NCBI GenBank assembly: GCA_018669475.1
Contig: JABHCC010000032.1
Coordinates: 70,058 to 134,057 of the forward strand
Origin: Bacteroidota bacterium
GTDB taxonomy: Bacteria > Bacteroidota > Bacteroidia > Bacteroidales > UBA12481
DNA length: 64,000 nt
Direction of reading: 5' to 3'
The translations under genes were made by a program, and so were the position numbers. Positions 46,409 through 56,632 of the stretch are shown piece after piece (within the stretch, counting starts at the first letter, position 1; each line of letters begins with the position of its first letter). The notes under the pieces are model-generated. The model was given only the letters and a program-made list of their open reading frames with translations, was not told where the DNA came from and did no database searches.

Positions 46409-48460
46409 TTATTTTAGTCGAATTCTCGCATCAACTGCGATAAGGTCATCTGGCGTTCCGAGCAGAGGATTCAAATCCATTTCTATGATCTCCGGAGCAA
46501 CAAGCACCAGGGCAGATACAGCACTCACTGCCCGATAAAATGCAGGCAGATCAATCCCCTTCTGCCCACGAGTACCGGTTAGTAGTTTATATCCCTTCAA
46601 ACGGCCAGTCATTTGCTCAATTTCAAGCTCAGTTAATGGAGCCAGCCCGAGTTGTACATCTTTTAATACCTCGATAAAAATTCCACCGAGGCCGCATAAA
46701 ACCACATGCCCGAATTCACCCTCATCCTTAGCCCCGATAAACAATTCAGTACCACTTAGCATAGGTTGCAGCAGAACGGCCTCAGCATCCTGAATTCTTA
46801 TCAGGCGTTGAAATTCCTTCTCAGCTTTTTTTGCTTCTGTTACATTCAGTACGACCCCTCCAACATCTGATTTGTGAACAGGCCCAACCACCTTCATTAC
46901 CAGAGGAAAACCAAGCTCACCTATAGCCAACGACAGTTCACCATCCGATTTCACAAGTACTTCCTTTGCCCGCTTAATACCAGCAGCATCAAGTAAACCC
47001 TGAACCTCCACCGGGCCCAGATAACCTTCTCCGGCAGAGTCAATAATTGTCCTTATCGCATTATGATCAATCTCAGGCAAAATAGCTTCTTCAGCCGGTG
47101 GAGGTGCATGGTAAGCTTTGACTAATGCCTGCCCAAAAACTACCTCATCAGGAAAATTAACCCTTCCCTTGTTCAGAAAATTATCAATTTCGTGTTTTGC
47201 ATTTTGTGTTGATGGCAGAACAGGAAAAACAGGCTTTTGGCAGGTATTCATCTTCCGGTCCAGCATAGTATAAACAGAATCTACACTGAATAGTCCCGGA
47301 GATCCGAAAATCACAACCATCCCATCAATTTGATCAAATCTTTTATCGATAAAGTCCATACAGGCCTCTAATTGATCAACACTCCCGGTTGCCAATAAAT
47401 CGATGGGGTTTGAAACAGAAGACCCATCATGAAGATATGTTAATAGCTCTTCAGCCACTGGTCCTGTAAGTTCCGGCACATTCAATCCTCCTTCTGACAG
47501 AACATCAGTGAGCATTACAGCCGGACCTCCGGCATGTGTGATAATGGCAATATTGGGACCTTTAAGCTTTTTATGCATGAATATCCCACCAATAGTTGCC
47601 AGTTCTGCACGACTGTAACAACGAACGATGCCCGCTTTTCTGAATAAGGCATCTACTGCAACATCAGAATTAGCCAAAGCCCCGGTATGGGATGAAGCAG
47701 CTCTTCCTCCTGCATCAGATGAACCGGCTTTTATTGCGGCAATGCGACAGCCTTTGCGGATAAGTGAAGAAGCATGCTTAAGTAACTTTTCAGGCTTTTT
47801 TATAACCTCGAGATAAAGCAACTTAACTTTTGAACTGTTATCCGGATCAAAACTCTCATCTAAGTATTCAAGAAAATCCTCAACGCCCAGCTGGGCAGAA
47901 TTCCCAACTGAGTATACACTATTAAAAACCAGGCCATTCGGAATTGCAGTTTCAATTATAAAAACTGCTGTTGCACCAGAACCCGACACAAAATCAACCC
48001 CGTCAGGATTAAGTTTTGGAGTTGGCAAAGTAAAGCAACCATTGTATTGAGTATTAATTACTCCAATGCAATTCGGACCAAGCAGACAAGCTCCAGTCTC
48101 ATCAAGAATATCCACAATATCCTTCTCTAATCTTCCACCCTCTTCATCAAGCTCAGAAAAACCAGCCGAAATGATAATAAAAGCACGGGTTTCACGCTGA
48201 CGAGCTAAAAAGTCCACTACAGCCTTGCAATATTTTGAAGCAATGGCAAGTATGGCAAGATCAACCTGAGGAATATCCTCCATCTTCTTGAATGACCTCA
48301 CACCCTGTACGCTATCTTGCTTCGGGTTTGAAGCAAATAGTTTTCCTTTAAACCTCCCGTCAAGCAAGTTTTTCAATATCTTCCCTCCGGGCTTCTCAAT
48401 GTCTTCTGAAGCCCCAACAACTACAATGCTCCGGGGCTGTATTAATTGTTCTGTAACCAT
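46409..48460 (-). CDS. Fused ADP-forming acyl-CoA (acetyl-CoA) synthetase
   Basis: The 683-residue protein joins the alpha and beta parts of ADP-forming acetyl-CoA synthetase: an N-terminal CoA-binding Rossmann domain (SIVVVGASEDIEKPGGKIL), two succinyl-CoA synthetase-like domains with the phospho-His in ASSHTGALA, and a C-terminal ATP-grasp domain (GFPLVMKVVGPVHKSDVGGV, DLNPLLG). It turns acyl-CoA, ADP and phosphate into free acid, CoA and ATP, giving ATP from amino-acid-derived acyl-CoA. The start is ATG 48460 (MVTEQLIQPRSIV); an extension to 48496 adds an unlikely hydrophobic tail. It lies upstream of flavodoxin on the same strand. Confidence 0.92.
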   Translation of the reverse strand: MVTEQLIQPRSIVVVGASEDIEKPGGKILKNLLDGRFKGKLFASNPKQDSVQGVRSFKKMEDIPQVDLAILAIASKYCKAVVDFLARQRETRAFIIISAGFSELDEEGGRLEKDIVDILDETGACLLGPNCIGVINTQYNGCFTLPTPKLNPDGVDFVSGSGATAVFIIETAIPNGLVFNSVYSVGNSAQLGVEDFLEYLDESFDPDNSSKVKLLYLEVIKKPEKLLKHASSLIRKGCRIAAIKAGSSDAGGRAASSHTGALANSDVAVDALFRKAGIVRCYSRAELATIGGIFMHKKLKGPNIAIITHAGGPAVMLTDVLSEGGLNVPELTGPVAEELLTYLHDGSSVSNPIDLLATGSVDQLEACMDFIDKRFDQIDGMVVIFGSPGLFSVDSVYTMLDRKMNTCQKPVFPVLPSTQNAKHEIDNFLNKGRVNFPDEVVFGQALVKAYHAPPPAEEAILPEIDHNAIRTIIDSAGEGYLGPVEVQGLLDAAGIKRAKEVLVKSDGELSLAIGELGFPLVMKVVGPVHKSDVGGVVLNVTEAKKAEKEFQRLIRIQDAEAVLLQPMLSGTELFIGAKDEGEFGHVVLCGLGGIFIEVLKDVQLGLAPLTELEIEQMTGRLKGYKLLTGTRGQKGIDLPAFYRAVSAVSALVLVAPEIIEMDLNPLLGTPDDLIAVDARIRLK

Positions 48461-48610
48461 GAATCTGATGATGTTGCAATAAAACAAAATAATCAAAATT
48501 CCTGAACAACAACTATGACAGGCATCAGCAATTCTTAAAGGATGTTAAACAATTCCCATTTATTTGAAGAAAGAGTTACTTTTACTAAAATCTGTTCAAA
48601 AAAATCAACT

Positions 48611-51172
48611 ATGAAATTACGTCTTGTCTTTCTAATGTGCTGTATATCCACCAGCCTTCTGGCTCAATATGAACTTGATTATTACCTGCCGGATGGTCTC
48701 CGTTTCAATCCTGAGATTCCAACACCAGCAGAAGTGCTCGGACATGAAGTGGGAGAATTCCATATTACCCATGATAAACTTGTCAGGTATATGGAGATTC
48801 TGGATGAGAAATCAGAACGGGTAAGCATTCAGATAATAGGATATACCCATGAGAGAAAACCACTTATGCTTGTAGCTTTCACCAGTGAAGAGAATCAAAA
48901 AGATCTGGATAAACTACGAAAAGATCATCTCGAAAGTATTGACCCGGCCAGCAACAAGAATACTGTAAGAGATAAACCTCTTGTAGTAAACCTGGGCTAT
49001 AGCATTCATGGAAACGAGGCCAGTGGGGTGAATGCGGCCCCAATAGTAGCCTATTACCTGGCAGCTTGTGAGAACGATGATTTAGTTAAAATGCTGGATA
49101 AAAGTGTAATTCTCATAGATCCCTGCTTAAATCCTGATGGTGTAACACGTTATGCCACCTGGGTAAATTCACATAAAAGTTTAACAAACAATCCTGATCC
49201 TGCCTCGATCGAGTTCAGAGAATCCTCTCCAGGCAGCCGCACTAATCATTACTGGTACGACCTTAACCGTGACTGGTTGTTATTGCAGCATCCTGAAAGC
49301 CAGGCCCGGATTACCGCCTTCCATCAATGGAAACCTCAGGTGCTAACCGATCATCATGAGATGGGTGGCAGCTCTACTTTTTTCTTTCAACCAGGAGTTG
49401 AAAGCCGATCGAATCCAATTGTTCCTCCCAGTAATTATGTTCTTACGCAAAAAATAGGAACTTATCACGCAAAAGCACTTGACCAGATTGGTTCTCTTTA
49501 TTACACACAGGAAGTATTCGATGACTTTTATTTTGGTAAAGGTTCAGCATACCCTGATCTGAACGGCGGGATTGGTATTCTCTTCGAACAGGCATCGAGC
49601 AGAGGTCATGCCCAGGAAACTGCATATGGAGTTTTAACACTCCCCTTTGCAATACGAAACCAGGTCAGAACCTCACTCTCATCAATTGAAGGAGCCTGGG
49701 CAATCAGAAAAGAACTGCAATATCATCAGCTTAATTATTTTGAATCTGCATTACAGGAAGCTGAAGCAGCAGAGGTGAAAGCTTATGTTTTCAGTTCTCC
49801 TGATGATCCAAAAAGAAGTCTGATGATGATTGACATTTTACAACATCATGATGTTGAAGTGAAGCCGGTTAAAAATGATCAGATGATTCAGGGTCACCTT
49901 TATCCGGCAGGTGAATCATATCTAATAGATTGTCATCAACCCCAATACAGAATGATCAGGGCACTGATGGAAAAAATCACCTCCTTTGCTGACAGTACAT
50001 TTTATGATATCAGCGGGTGGACATTACCGCTCGCAATGGGAGTAAATTATTCTGAACTAGATGGACGGGATTTGACGAGACTACAAACAACTAAGGTACT
50101 GAATCATGTGCCTGGATTGAAAGGTACTATTGAACGAGGTCTTGCTGAAATAGCTTACATTTTTGAATGTGACCCATATCTCACACCGAAAGCTTTGTAT
50201 GAATTACAGCAGAAAGGAGTTCTCTCAAAGGTTGCAACCCGGCCATTTACCCTGACTAAGGAGAAAGGTAAAACAATGAGTTTTGACTATGGTACCATTA
50301 TGATCCCTGTTCAAGCACAGCAAATTACAGGTCAGGAATTACAATCTCTCATGTACAAAATTGCCAATGAAAATGGCCTGCAGGTTCATGTTGTAAACAC
50401 CGCATTCACTATTGAAGGACCAGACCTGGGATCTGGAGGCTTCAGTTTTGTTGATGAACCTAATATTTTAATGCTGACAGGTGGACGAATCAGTAGCCGT
50501 GAAGCAGGACAAATCTGGCATTTGTTTGACACTCGTTTTATGATTCAGGTCACCCTCGCCGATGTGGGACGTTTCAGTAGTCTGGATTTAACAAGATATA
50601 ATACTCTGATTTTACCGAGTGGATCCTACTCAGAACTAGGAGAAACAGGAAGCGACAAACTAAAAAGCTGGATTCGTGGTGGAGGAAAAGTTATTGCACT
50701 AAAATCAGCTAACTCCTTTTTAAAAACTGCCGGAATAATCTCTTACAAAAACCAGTCTGCTGGCAAATATGTCAATGATGGAGCGAAATTCAAGCCTTAT
50801 TCCCGACAAAGAAAAGACAGAGTGGGCAGGTCAATTCCGGGAACCATTTTCAAGGCACATCTTGACTTGACCCATCCTCTTGGGTACGGATACAACAGTC
50901 ATGAAATCAGCATGTTTAAAAACTCAAGCGGTTTTATTGCCCCTTCATCCAATCCCTATGCAAATCCATTATACTATACTAAAGACCCGCTTCAAAGTGG
51001 CTATATCAATTCTCAAAACCTTGAAGGACTGGTAGAAAGTGTTGCTGTATTGAGTCATTCGTTTGGAAGAGGGAAGGTGATTTCATTTTTTGATGATCCT
51101 TTCTTCAGAGGATATTTTGCAGGAGAGCATAAACTATTTATGAATGCATTATTTTTCGGGGAGCTGTTTTAA
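48611..51172 (+). CDS. Secreted M14-family zinc carboxypeptidase
   Basis: From ATG 48611 the protein is 853 residues with a signal peptide (MKLRLVFLMCCISTSLLAQ). The M14 domain has zinc ligands His133 and Glu136 in SIHGNEASG and a later His in DHHEMGGSST, a substrate-Arg/Asn segment YDLNRDWLLLQHPES, and a catalytic Glu likely in GIGILFEQASSRG. A C-terminal region of several hundred residues includes a glutamine-amidotransferase-like domain (LMLTGGRISSREAGQIW, TLILPSGSYSELGE). It is periplasmic or secreted and would trim peptides. An upstream ATG at 48542 has no signal peptide after it. Confidence 0.9.
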   Translation: MKLRLVFLMCCISTSLLAQYELDYYLPDGLRFNPEIPTPAEVLGHEVGEFHITHDKLVRYMEILDEKSERVSIQIIGYTHERKPLMLVAFTSEENQKDLDKLRKDHLESIDPASNKNTVRDKPLVVNLGYSIHGNEASGVNAAPIVAYYLAACENDDLVKMLDKSVILIDPCLNPDGVTRYATWVNSHKSLTNNPDPASIEFRESSPGSRTNHYWYDLNRDWLLLQHPESQARITAFHQWKPQVLTDHHEMGGSSTFFFQPGVESRSNPIVPPSNYVLTQKIGTYHAKALDQIGSLYYTQEVFDDFYFGKGSAYPDLNGGIGILFEQASSRGHAQETAYGVLTLPFAIRNQVRTSLSSIEGAWAIRKELQYHQLNYFESALQEAEAAEVKAYVFSSPDDPKRSLMMIDILQHHDVEVKPVKNDQMIQGHLYPAGESYLIDCHQPQYRMIRALMEKITSFADSTFYDISGWTLPLAMGVNYSELDGRDLTRLQTTKVLNHVPGLKGTIERGLAEIAYIFECDPYLTPKALYELQQKGVLSKVATRPFTLTKEKGKTMSFDYGTIMIPVQAQQITGQELQSLMYKIANENGLQVHVVNTAFTIEGPDLGSGGFSFVDEPNILMLTGGRISSREAGQIWHLFDTRFMIQVTLADVGRFSSLDLTRYNTLILPSGSYSELGETGSDKLKSWIRGGGKVIALKSANSFLKTAGIISYKNQSAGKYVNDGAKFKPYSRQRKDRVGRSIPGTIFKAHLDLTHPLGYGYNSHEISMFKNSSGFIAPSSNPYANPLYYTKDPLQSGYINSQNLEGLVESVAVLSHSFGRGKVISFFDDPFFRGYFAGEHKLFMNALFFGELF

Positions 51173-51235
51173 GCAGCTTGAAACAATGAATCTCCTCAAG
51201 GGGCGGGAAATATGAGCCATGATTTAGCGGAGAGT

Positions 51236-52039
51236 TTAGAGGGCTTTATAATCATCTTCCAGGCCTTCCCCGATCCATTTTGCCAGAGCTTCACGATTGT
51301 CTTTGAGAACAAATCGCCGCTGACCTCCCGGATTGCGTATGTTCCCAAGTTCGATTAAAACAGCTGTAGGCTTTGTATTTCGAAGTACATATAAGTTTCT
51401 TGAAGATACAGTTCCGGAATAAGATCTGTTTGGCTGAAATATTGAGTATTTCTCCTTGAATTTCTTCTTCAATTGAACTGCCAGTTTCTTACCTGACTTA
51501 CTTTTAGCATCGTGATAAAAGAAAACATCAATATTATCACCCTTATTTCTACTGTCAAGGTGAATAAATATGACACGCTGATGCCTGCCGCGGTATTTCC
51601 GGTATAAACCATTAACAGCTTTGGTTCTCTGCGACAAACGTGAAAGTTGGTTTAAGGGAATTTTTTGTTTTGGGTAACACAGTTCATCATGATCAGAAGT
51701 GAGAATGGCTTCATCCCTTATACCATCGTTCGGATCACGGGTAATCATATAAACGAGTGCACCTTTCTCGATCAGTTTTCTAGCTAAACGAAGAGTTACA
51801 TCATATGCATACTCATCTTCACAAAGCTTATTACTACCATAATCTCCTATTGCTCCCGGATCAGGCCCGCCATGTCCTGAGACAAGATAAAAGACAGTAC
51901 CTTTTAAAGATTCTGAACTGACAGTGACAGATTTATTTTTGGACCCAAAGATTTCATAACTTCTTTTCTGCCCGACCTGTCCAATAGATTGAACAGTTAT
52001 ACCTAAGAGGATCAGAAAGATAACAGGTCTGAGAGTCAT
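51236..52039 (-). CDS. N-acetylmuramoyl-L-alanine amidase (Amidase_3)
   Basis: The 267-residue protein has a signal peptide (MTLRPVIFLILLGITVQSIG) and an Amidase_3 domain with zinc ligands and catalytic residues in SGHGGPDPGA (His), EDEYAYD (Glu), FIHLDSRNKG (His) and IELGNIRN (Glu). It cleaves the bond between MurNAc and the stem peptide in the periplasm. A TonB receptor gene lies upstream on the same strand. The 52040-52304 gap between them contains no gene or repeat I can support. Confidence 0.92.
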   Translation of the reverse strand: MTLRPVIFLILLGITVQSIGQVGQKRSYEIFGSKNKSVTVSSESLKGTVFYLVSGHGGPDPGAIGDYGSNKLCEDEYAYDVTLRLARKLIEKGALVYMITRDPNDGIRDEAILTSDHDELCYPKQKIPLNQLSRLSQRTKAVNGLYRKYRGRHQRVIFIHLDSRNKGDNIDVFFYHDAKSKSGKKLAVQLKKKFKEKYSIFQPNRSYSGTVSSRNLYVLRNTKPTAVLIELGNIRNPGGQRRFVLKDNREALAKWIGEGLEDDYKAL

Positions 52040-52304
52040 TAACCCATATTTTCCATCAATTAAATAATTTTATCCGGAGATTCATAATAAAATCCTGTGT
52101 GTAAAGGAATAATTTGACGAACAGCCGTTTGTCATACAATTTAAGACAAAAATTTGTGCCAGCTTACAACCTTTGCTTGCAAAAATTAAGAAAATCACCC
52201 TCTTCACTGTCATCCACCACAGCCCCTGTCATATGGAGCTGAGTGTCCAATCAATTCACTCACTGGCTTCATCAGGAAGCTGGCATTTTCAGGATAATAT
52301 TTCT

Positions 52305-54740
52305 TTAAAATTTCATTTGCAGTTTAACAAAAACATTACGTCCTGGCTCAACTAATATTTGTCCCCTATTGGTGGCCAGGTGATTAGTGTAATCCTTATT
52401 AAAAATATTATCTACACCAGCAAAAATCTGGAATGTAGCTACACCAAATTGCCTGGGTGTTGAGAATAGAGAAAAATCTGAAACAAAATATCCGTCAGTA
52501 GTAGTTTCGCCTTCAGCGACTTTATTCTGAGCACTGACTGCTGAAGTGGTCCACTCGATACTGAATAACCCTGGTAATTGATATCTGAATCCTGCAGAGG
52601 CTGAGAATGGAGCTATCAAGGGCAAATCAGACTTATTATTAATGTCAATTCCTCTCACATAGGCAGCTTTTCCCCAAACTACCACTGACTTAGTGATAAG
52701 GTAATTTGCTTTTGCCTCAAAACCAGTGAGCAGGGCCCTGTCAACATTCGTATTGATTAGTGCAGGTATCGTATCGATAAGGTTTAGGTCATTAGTTGAA
52801 ACAAGATAGTATTCAAATTCCCCGGGCATTTCCACTATCATGTCAGTCAGATAGTTAACAAAGCCATTCAATTGAGCAGTAAACCTCTCCTCCCATACGC
52901 GCATTCCAAGATCGCCAAACCATCCTTTTTCAGGTTTCAAATCAGGATCTCCAATCCTAACCTTAGATCCCAGATCTATATATTTAAATCGCTCTTCAAT
53001 TGACGGACTTCTGAATGATCTTCCAGCATTAACAGTGACATCCACTGACTCGTTGAGGTGATATAAGGCCCCCAGATTTGCGCTCCACGAGAAATCCAAT
53101 TGTGTTTGGGCTTCAAAAACAACTCGTTGACCTGGAACCGGATCCTTAATGTTACCATTAATAACTAAAGAGACTGGATCAATACCTTGCTCATTTGCAA
53201 CCTGAATACCATCAAGCCTGGCACCAATACTCATATCCAGATTTCCATCCATCAGGCTAAATTCATCCTGAATAAAAATACCAGCACTACTAAAACGTGC
53301 ATCAGGGATAGGTTTTTCCCCTTTTACAATCTCCATAACCTGCTGAACCATATCAAAATCATCTAAAATCTCCTGGGTAATATATTTCTCTCTGGACGTC
53401 TCGATACGCCTCTGCCATAGATCTACTCCCGCAAGAATATGATTCTTTGCACTTACTTTCCACCGACTTTCCAAGACAAATCCATTTGTGTAATGAAAGC
53501 CATCGGGAGTTATCTTAGTGGCAGTAATTCTATTGTTCCCAACTCGTTGTGAGGGAGTATTTGGAAGCATTAAAACATCCCTGCCGATAAATTGATGATA
53601 GTATTTCAAACTGATTTTCTCCAGACGATCACTAATATCCCTAATGCTATAAGTGCCACTAAACATTCTTCTTTGAGCAAGTGTATAGCTTGCTGTAGCG
53701 AAAGGACCAAGTGGTGCACCACCGGGTATTCCTACGTTATTGGCTCTGAATTCCTGAGCCTCCATCCTGAATTCATGCTTCTTGAATGGTTTAACACCAA
53801 CAGAAGCATTGAAATTTATATCATTGAATTGAGAATTCTCCAAAATTCCATCAGGTGTTCTTGTATCGTCAGCTTTCCTATATCCACCACTGAATCTCGC
53901 ATACCATTTTTTGTCTCCGGCCTCAATACCAATATGACTCCCTCTGAGTTTATTAACCCCTTCATAATACCCTGTCGCTTCACCATGGATGCCCATATTC
54001 TCCTGATAATTGCCCTTTTTAGTAATCACATTTAATATTCCACCCATAGCTCCGGTACCATAGATTGAAGATGCAGCCCCTTTTATTATCTCCACTCTTT
54101 CAATCTCATTCACATCAAGCATTGAAAGCCCACCAGCCAGGTCAGTTGCTGTCTCAATTCTATTACCATTAATCATGGCCACCAATCGATTCTCACCTAA
54201 GCCACGAATGGAAACGGAGGTACCCCAGGCGCCATCTCTATAGAGAGCAATACCCGGTTCCCGACTCAGAACATCAGACATGCTGACTGCTGACTGTTTG
54301 GGAAAATTTTCTCCCGAAATAACTTCAATGGGATGGACAACTGCACGCTCCATTTTGTCATAGCGCAAACTTGATACACTAACCTCACCTAACTCCAGCT
54401 GTGATGGATTCAAGGTAAGATTGGTTTCCACAGCAGCTCCATCAGCCAGATCAACACCATAATGCATCATTTGGTATCCAATATGACGAATGCTCAGTCG
54501 ATATTGCCCCGCATCCAGTTGGCTAAAACGAAATTTACCATCCTTATCAGTAATCGCAGTAACAACTAATTGAGCAGATCCTTCGGAAACATTCGACAAC
54601 TGCACATGAACATAAGCCAGGTATTCTACTGAACCTGAATCACTTATTCGACCATAGATACTAGCATCATGAGCAATGATGCTTGAACTGAGAAACAAAC
54701 TGGCAAATAAGGCGAAGAAAGAAAGTTTAAAAATTTTCAT
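52305..54740 (-). CDS. TonB-dependent outer-membrane receptor
   Basis: The 811-residue receptor has a signal peptide (ending SSSIIAH), an N-terminal carboxypeptidase-like repeat domain (about residues 26-110), a plug (SVSMSDVLSREPGIALYRD, SIRGLGENRLVAMINGNRIE, VEIIKGAASSIYGTGAMGGILNVITK), and a 22-strand barrel ending VFVKLQMKF. It moves a scarce nutrient across the outer membrane using TonB energy. The 14-base overlap with the upstream TM1266-like gene shows co-transcription. With the divergent ABC importer it could form a two-membrane uptake route. It is not of the SusC type; metals, metal chelates or cofactors are plausible cargo. Confidence 0.92.
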   Translation of the reverse strand: MKIFKLSFFALFASLFLSSSIIAHDASIYGRISDSGSVEYLAYVHVQLSNVSEGSAQLVVTAITDKDGKFRFSQLDAGQYRLSIRHIGYQMMHYGVDLADGAAVETNLTLNPSQLELGEVSVSSLRYDKMERAVVHPIEVISGENFPKQSAVSMSDVLSREPGIALYRDGAWGTSVSIRGLGENRLVAMINGNRIETATDLAGGLSMLDVNEIERVEIIKGAASSIYGTGAMGGILNVITKKGNYQENMGIHGEATGYYEGVNKLRGSHIGIEAGDKKWYARFSGGYRKADDTRTPDGILENSQFNDINFNASVGVKPFKKHEFRMEAQEFRANNVGIPGGAPLGPFATASYTLAQRRMFSGTYSIRDISDRLEKISLKYYHQFIGRDVLMLPNTPSQRVGNNRITATKITPDGFHYTNGFVLESRWKVSAKNHILAGVDLWQRRIETSREKYITQEILDDFDMVQQVMEIVKGEKPIPDARFSSAGIFIQDEFSLMDGNLDMSIGARLDGIQVANEQGIDPVSLVINGNIKDPVPGQRVVFEAQTQLDFSWSANLGALYHLNESVDVTVNAGRSFRSPSIEERFKYIDLGSKVRIGDPDLKPEKGWFGDLGMRVWEERFTAQLNGFVNYLTDMIVEMPGEFEYYLVSTNDLNLIDTIPALINTNVDRALLTGFEAKANYLITKSVVVWGKAAYVRGIDINNKSDLPLIAPFSASAGFRYQLPGLFSIEWTTSAVSAQNKVAEGETTTDGYFVSDFSLFSTPRQFGVATFQIFAGVDNIFNKDYTNHLATNRGQILVEPGRNVFVKLQMKF

Positions 54741-54993
54741 TTGAATTCTTGAGTTTTAAAACAACTGATTTGACTACCACTCCTTGTACACGGCCTAACT
54801 GACCGGTCAAAGCACTAATCTGATCTGTTGTTCCTTCAAGAATCAATGAAATAATACCATCACCTGTAGAATGCACTGGTAGCCCCTGACGAGCAATAAT
54901 GATCTCACTATAATTAGAGATCAGATTGTTCAGAGCTTGTGCTACAGATTTATCTGTAATGAGTATAAGTACGCTTCCAATTCTCTTTTCCAT
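54727..54993 (-). CDS. TM1266-like ACT-fold regulator (iron-only hydrogenase system family)
   Basis: The 88-residue protein is made of a single ferredoxin-like/ACT fold with RIGSVLILITDKSVAQALN, IIARQGLPVHSTGDGIISLI and ALTGQLGRVQGVVVKSVV. This pattern matches the TM1266 family, known from structure as a NikR C-domain-like regulator and annotated as a putative regulator of the [FeFe]-hydrogenase system because it often neighbours hydE/F/G. No hydrogenase gene is in this window. It precedes and overlaps the TonB receptor gene. The role as a metal- or cofactor-responsive regulator is inferred. Confidence 0.8.
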   Translation of the reverse strand: MEKRIGSVLILITDKSVAQALNNLISNYSEIIIARQGLPVHSTGDGIISLILEGTTDQISALTGQLGRVQGVVVKSVVLKLKNSNENF

Positions 54994-55353
54994 TAGAACT
55001 ACCTTTGGATCAGATTAATATTGAATCTTTGCTGTCAAAAGATCAACAGCTCAGATCTGTTAATTAAATAACAAAGGTAGCGTTAAGTGATAGAGCGAAC
55101 AAATGATTATTGTCATGAATTACAAAAAACCACACTTCTCTTCTCCGTTTATTCAAATTTTAATTGCTCACGATAGTTTACCTCCGTATTGCCTGTCAGA
55201 TTACTGCAAAAACTACAACTACCCCGAATGTGCTAAGGATAAATCAATTTACATTTTTAGCAACTATTAGTTAGCAAACAAGTTTTTTGATACGGACAAA
55301 TACCTACCTTAGAAAATCAAAAATTCATTTTAAAAAAATATTTAACTGATATT
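54994..55353. other. Intergenic region between the TM1266-like gene and the ABC binding protein
   Basis: This 360-base divergent region holds a promoter for the minus-strand pair (55072-55103). On the plus side I found only weak -7-like sequences (such as TACATTTT and TACCTTAG) and no confident promoter for the binding-protein gene. No reading frame or repeat is apparent. Confidence 0.6.
55072..55103 (-). promoter_or_regulatory. Promoter of the TM1266-TonB receptor operon
   Basis: On the minus strand, TTTG (plus 55100-55103), a 20-base spacer and TACCTTTG (plus 55072-55079) fit the Bacteroidota consensus. It gives a leader of about 70-80 bases. Confidence 0.7.
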
Positions 55354-56310
55354 ATGAGACGTCTTTGTACTATCGTTTTGACACTGGCATTGATTATTTC
55401 GTGTACGCCAAAGCCCAATTCATCAGAGAGCATAAGAATTCTGAGTCTAAAAGGGCCAAGTGCTATCAGTCTTGTTCATATGATGAATGAAACTGACAGT
55501 GTTGATGGTAAAGCAATCCGGTACCAACTTTTAAATGAGCCCAACCAGGCCAGGGCCAGACTATTGCGCGGAGAAGCTGAATTTGCCTTTCTGCCTATGA
55601 ACCTGGCTGCAAACCTGTACAACAAGGGGCTACCATACCAACTGCTTATGATTCCGGTATGGGGAAGTCTCTATTTGTGTGGTGATGGAGAAGCATTTTC
55701 AGATCTCCATGATTTGAAAGGCAAAAGAGTACATATGATGGCCAGGGGACTAAATCCTGACATTATTTTCAGGTACCTGCTGGAGCAGGCTGGTTTGCTT
55801 CCTGACAAAGATGTGATTCTTGATTATTCTTTCCCAAGTCACATAGACCTGGCCAATGCAGTTAAAGCCGGATTGGCCGATCTGGCTATTTTATCTGAGC
55901 CTCAGCTGAGTATGGCAATTCAAGGGAATAGTTCAATTTCGCGTTTAATGGATCTGAATAAGAAATGGCTTAAGGAAACCGGATCGGAGATGGCTCAAAC
56001 TGCACTGCTTGTTCATGCTGATTTCGCTAAAAACAATCCAGTACTTACTGATCAGCTAATCACTTTATTCTCAGAATCAGGCATAAAAGCCACGTCAGAT
56101 ATAAAATTGACAGCCAAATTGATTGTGAAAAATGATATCCTGCCGGATGAAAAAGTCGCTGTTATGGCAATCCCTCATTGTGGAATTCATCCTATGAGTT
56201 ACAGTGCAACAAGGGAAGCGCTTAATAAATACCTGAAAGTTTTTTATGCTTTTGATCCCGAAACTATTGGTGGGAAAATTCCCGATGAAAGTTTTTTTTA
56301 CTCGAAATAA
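55354..56310 (+). CDS. ABC transporter substrate-binding lipoprotein, NMT1/SsuA-like
   Basis: The 318-residue protein has a lipoprotein signal (LALIISC, Cys near residue 17) and the two-lobe fold of NMT1/THI5/SsuA-type binding proteins, with HDLKGKRVHMMARG, FRYLLEQAGLLPDKDV and AGLADLAILSEPQ. Family members bind aliphatic sulfonates, thiamine precursors, nitrate, taurine and similar; the ligand here is unknown. Its natural partners, the permease and ATPase, lie 6.4 kb downstream because a SusC/SusD module sits in between. Its last 26 bases overlap the start of a decayed permease copy. Confidence 0.92.
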   Translation: MRRLCTIVLTLALIISCTPKPNSSESIRILSLKGPSAISLVHMMNETDSVDGKAIRYQLLNEPNQARARLLRGEAEFAFLPMNLAANLYNKGLPYQLLMIPVWGSLYLCGDGEAFSDLHDLKGKRVHMMARGLNPDIIFRYLLEQAGLLPDKDVILDYSFPSHIDLANAVKAGLADLAILSEPQLSMAIQGNSSISRLMDLNKKWLKETGSEMAQTALLVHADFAKNNPVLTDQLITLFSESGIKATSDIKLTAKLIVKNDILPDEKVAVMAIPHCGIHPMSYSATREALNKYLKVFYAFDPETIGGKIPDESFFYSK

Positions 56311-56425
56311 TTCTATCACAACTTTAACAACCCTCATCAGGCTAGTGATATCGGTTATTCTTGCTCCAAGGCACGAATTCATCAGCTATACTGCAGGTAT
56401 TGGCTTGACTACCAGAATTCCAATA
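56285..56425 (+). pseudogene. Remnant of the ABC permease 5' end
   Basis: From the ATG at 56285 the frame reads MKVFFTRNNSITTLTTLI, closely matching MKALFTRNNSITALSILI of the intact permease at 62672. About 50 codons of DNA similarity continue to around 56425, including a shared GAATTCATCAGCTATACTG. There is one extra base between shared GTGATAT and GAATTCATCAGC, which shifts the frame, and the rest of the gene is missing. The ATG lies inside the end of the binding-protein gene, showing the original four-base-plus overlap of the two genes. This copy has no 100-base element. Confidence 0.8.
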
Positions 56426-56632
56426 AAAATCATGCTATTGGGAAAAAAGTCAAATTCTGGCTATTCGTGAATTCAATAACAAAGAAATACAACGCACTTA
56501 TTGCTTGCAACTACACGACTGCTAATTAATTAACAGCGTGCAGAATTTTTAATTACTACTAAGTTGCATATATTGTAAAGCCGACTAAAAGTTTTTGATA
56601 ATTACTAATTACAAACCTAAAAGCTGTTTTTT

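Noticed and set aside
52173-52355. A 60-codon plus-strand frame between the amidase and the TonB receptor
   Set aside because: It has no recognisable features, overlaps the end of the receptor gene, and lacks a promoter.
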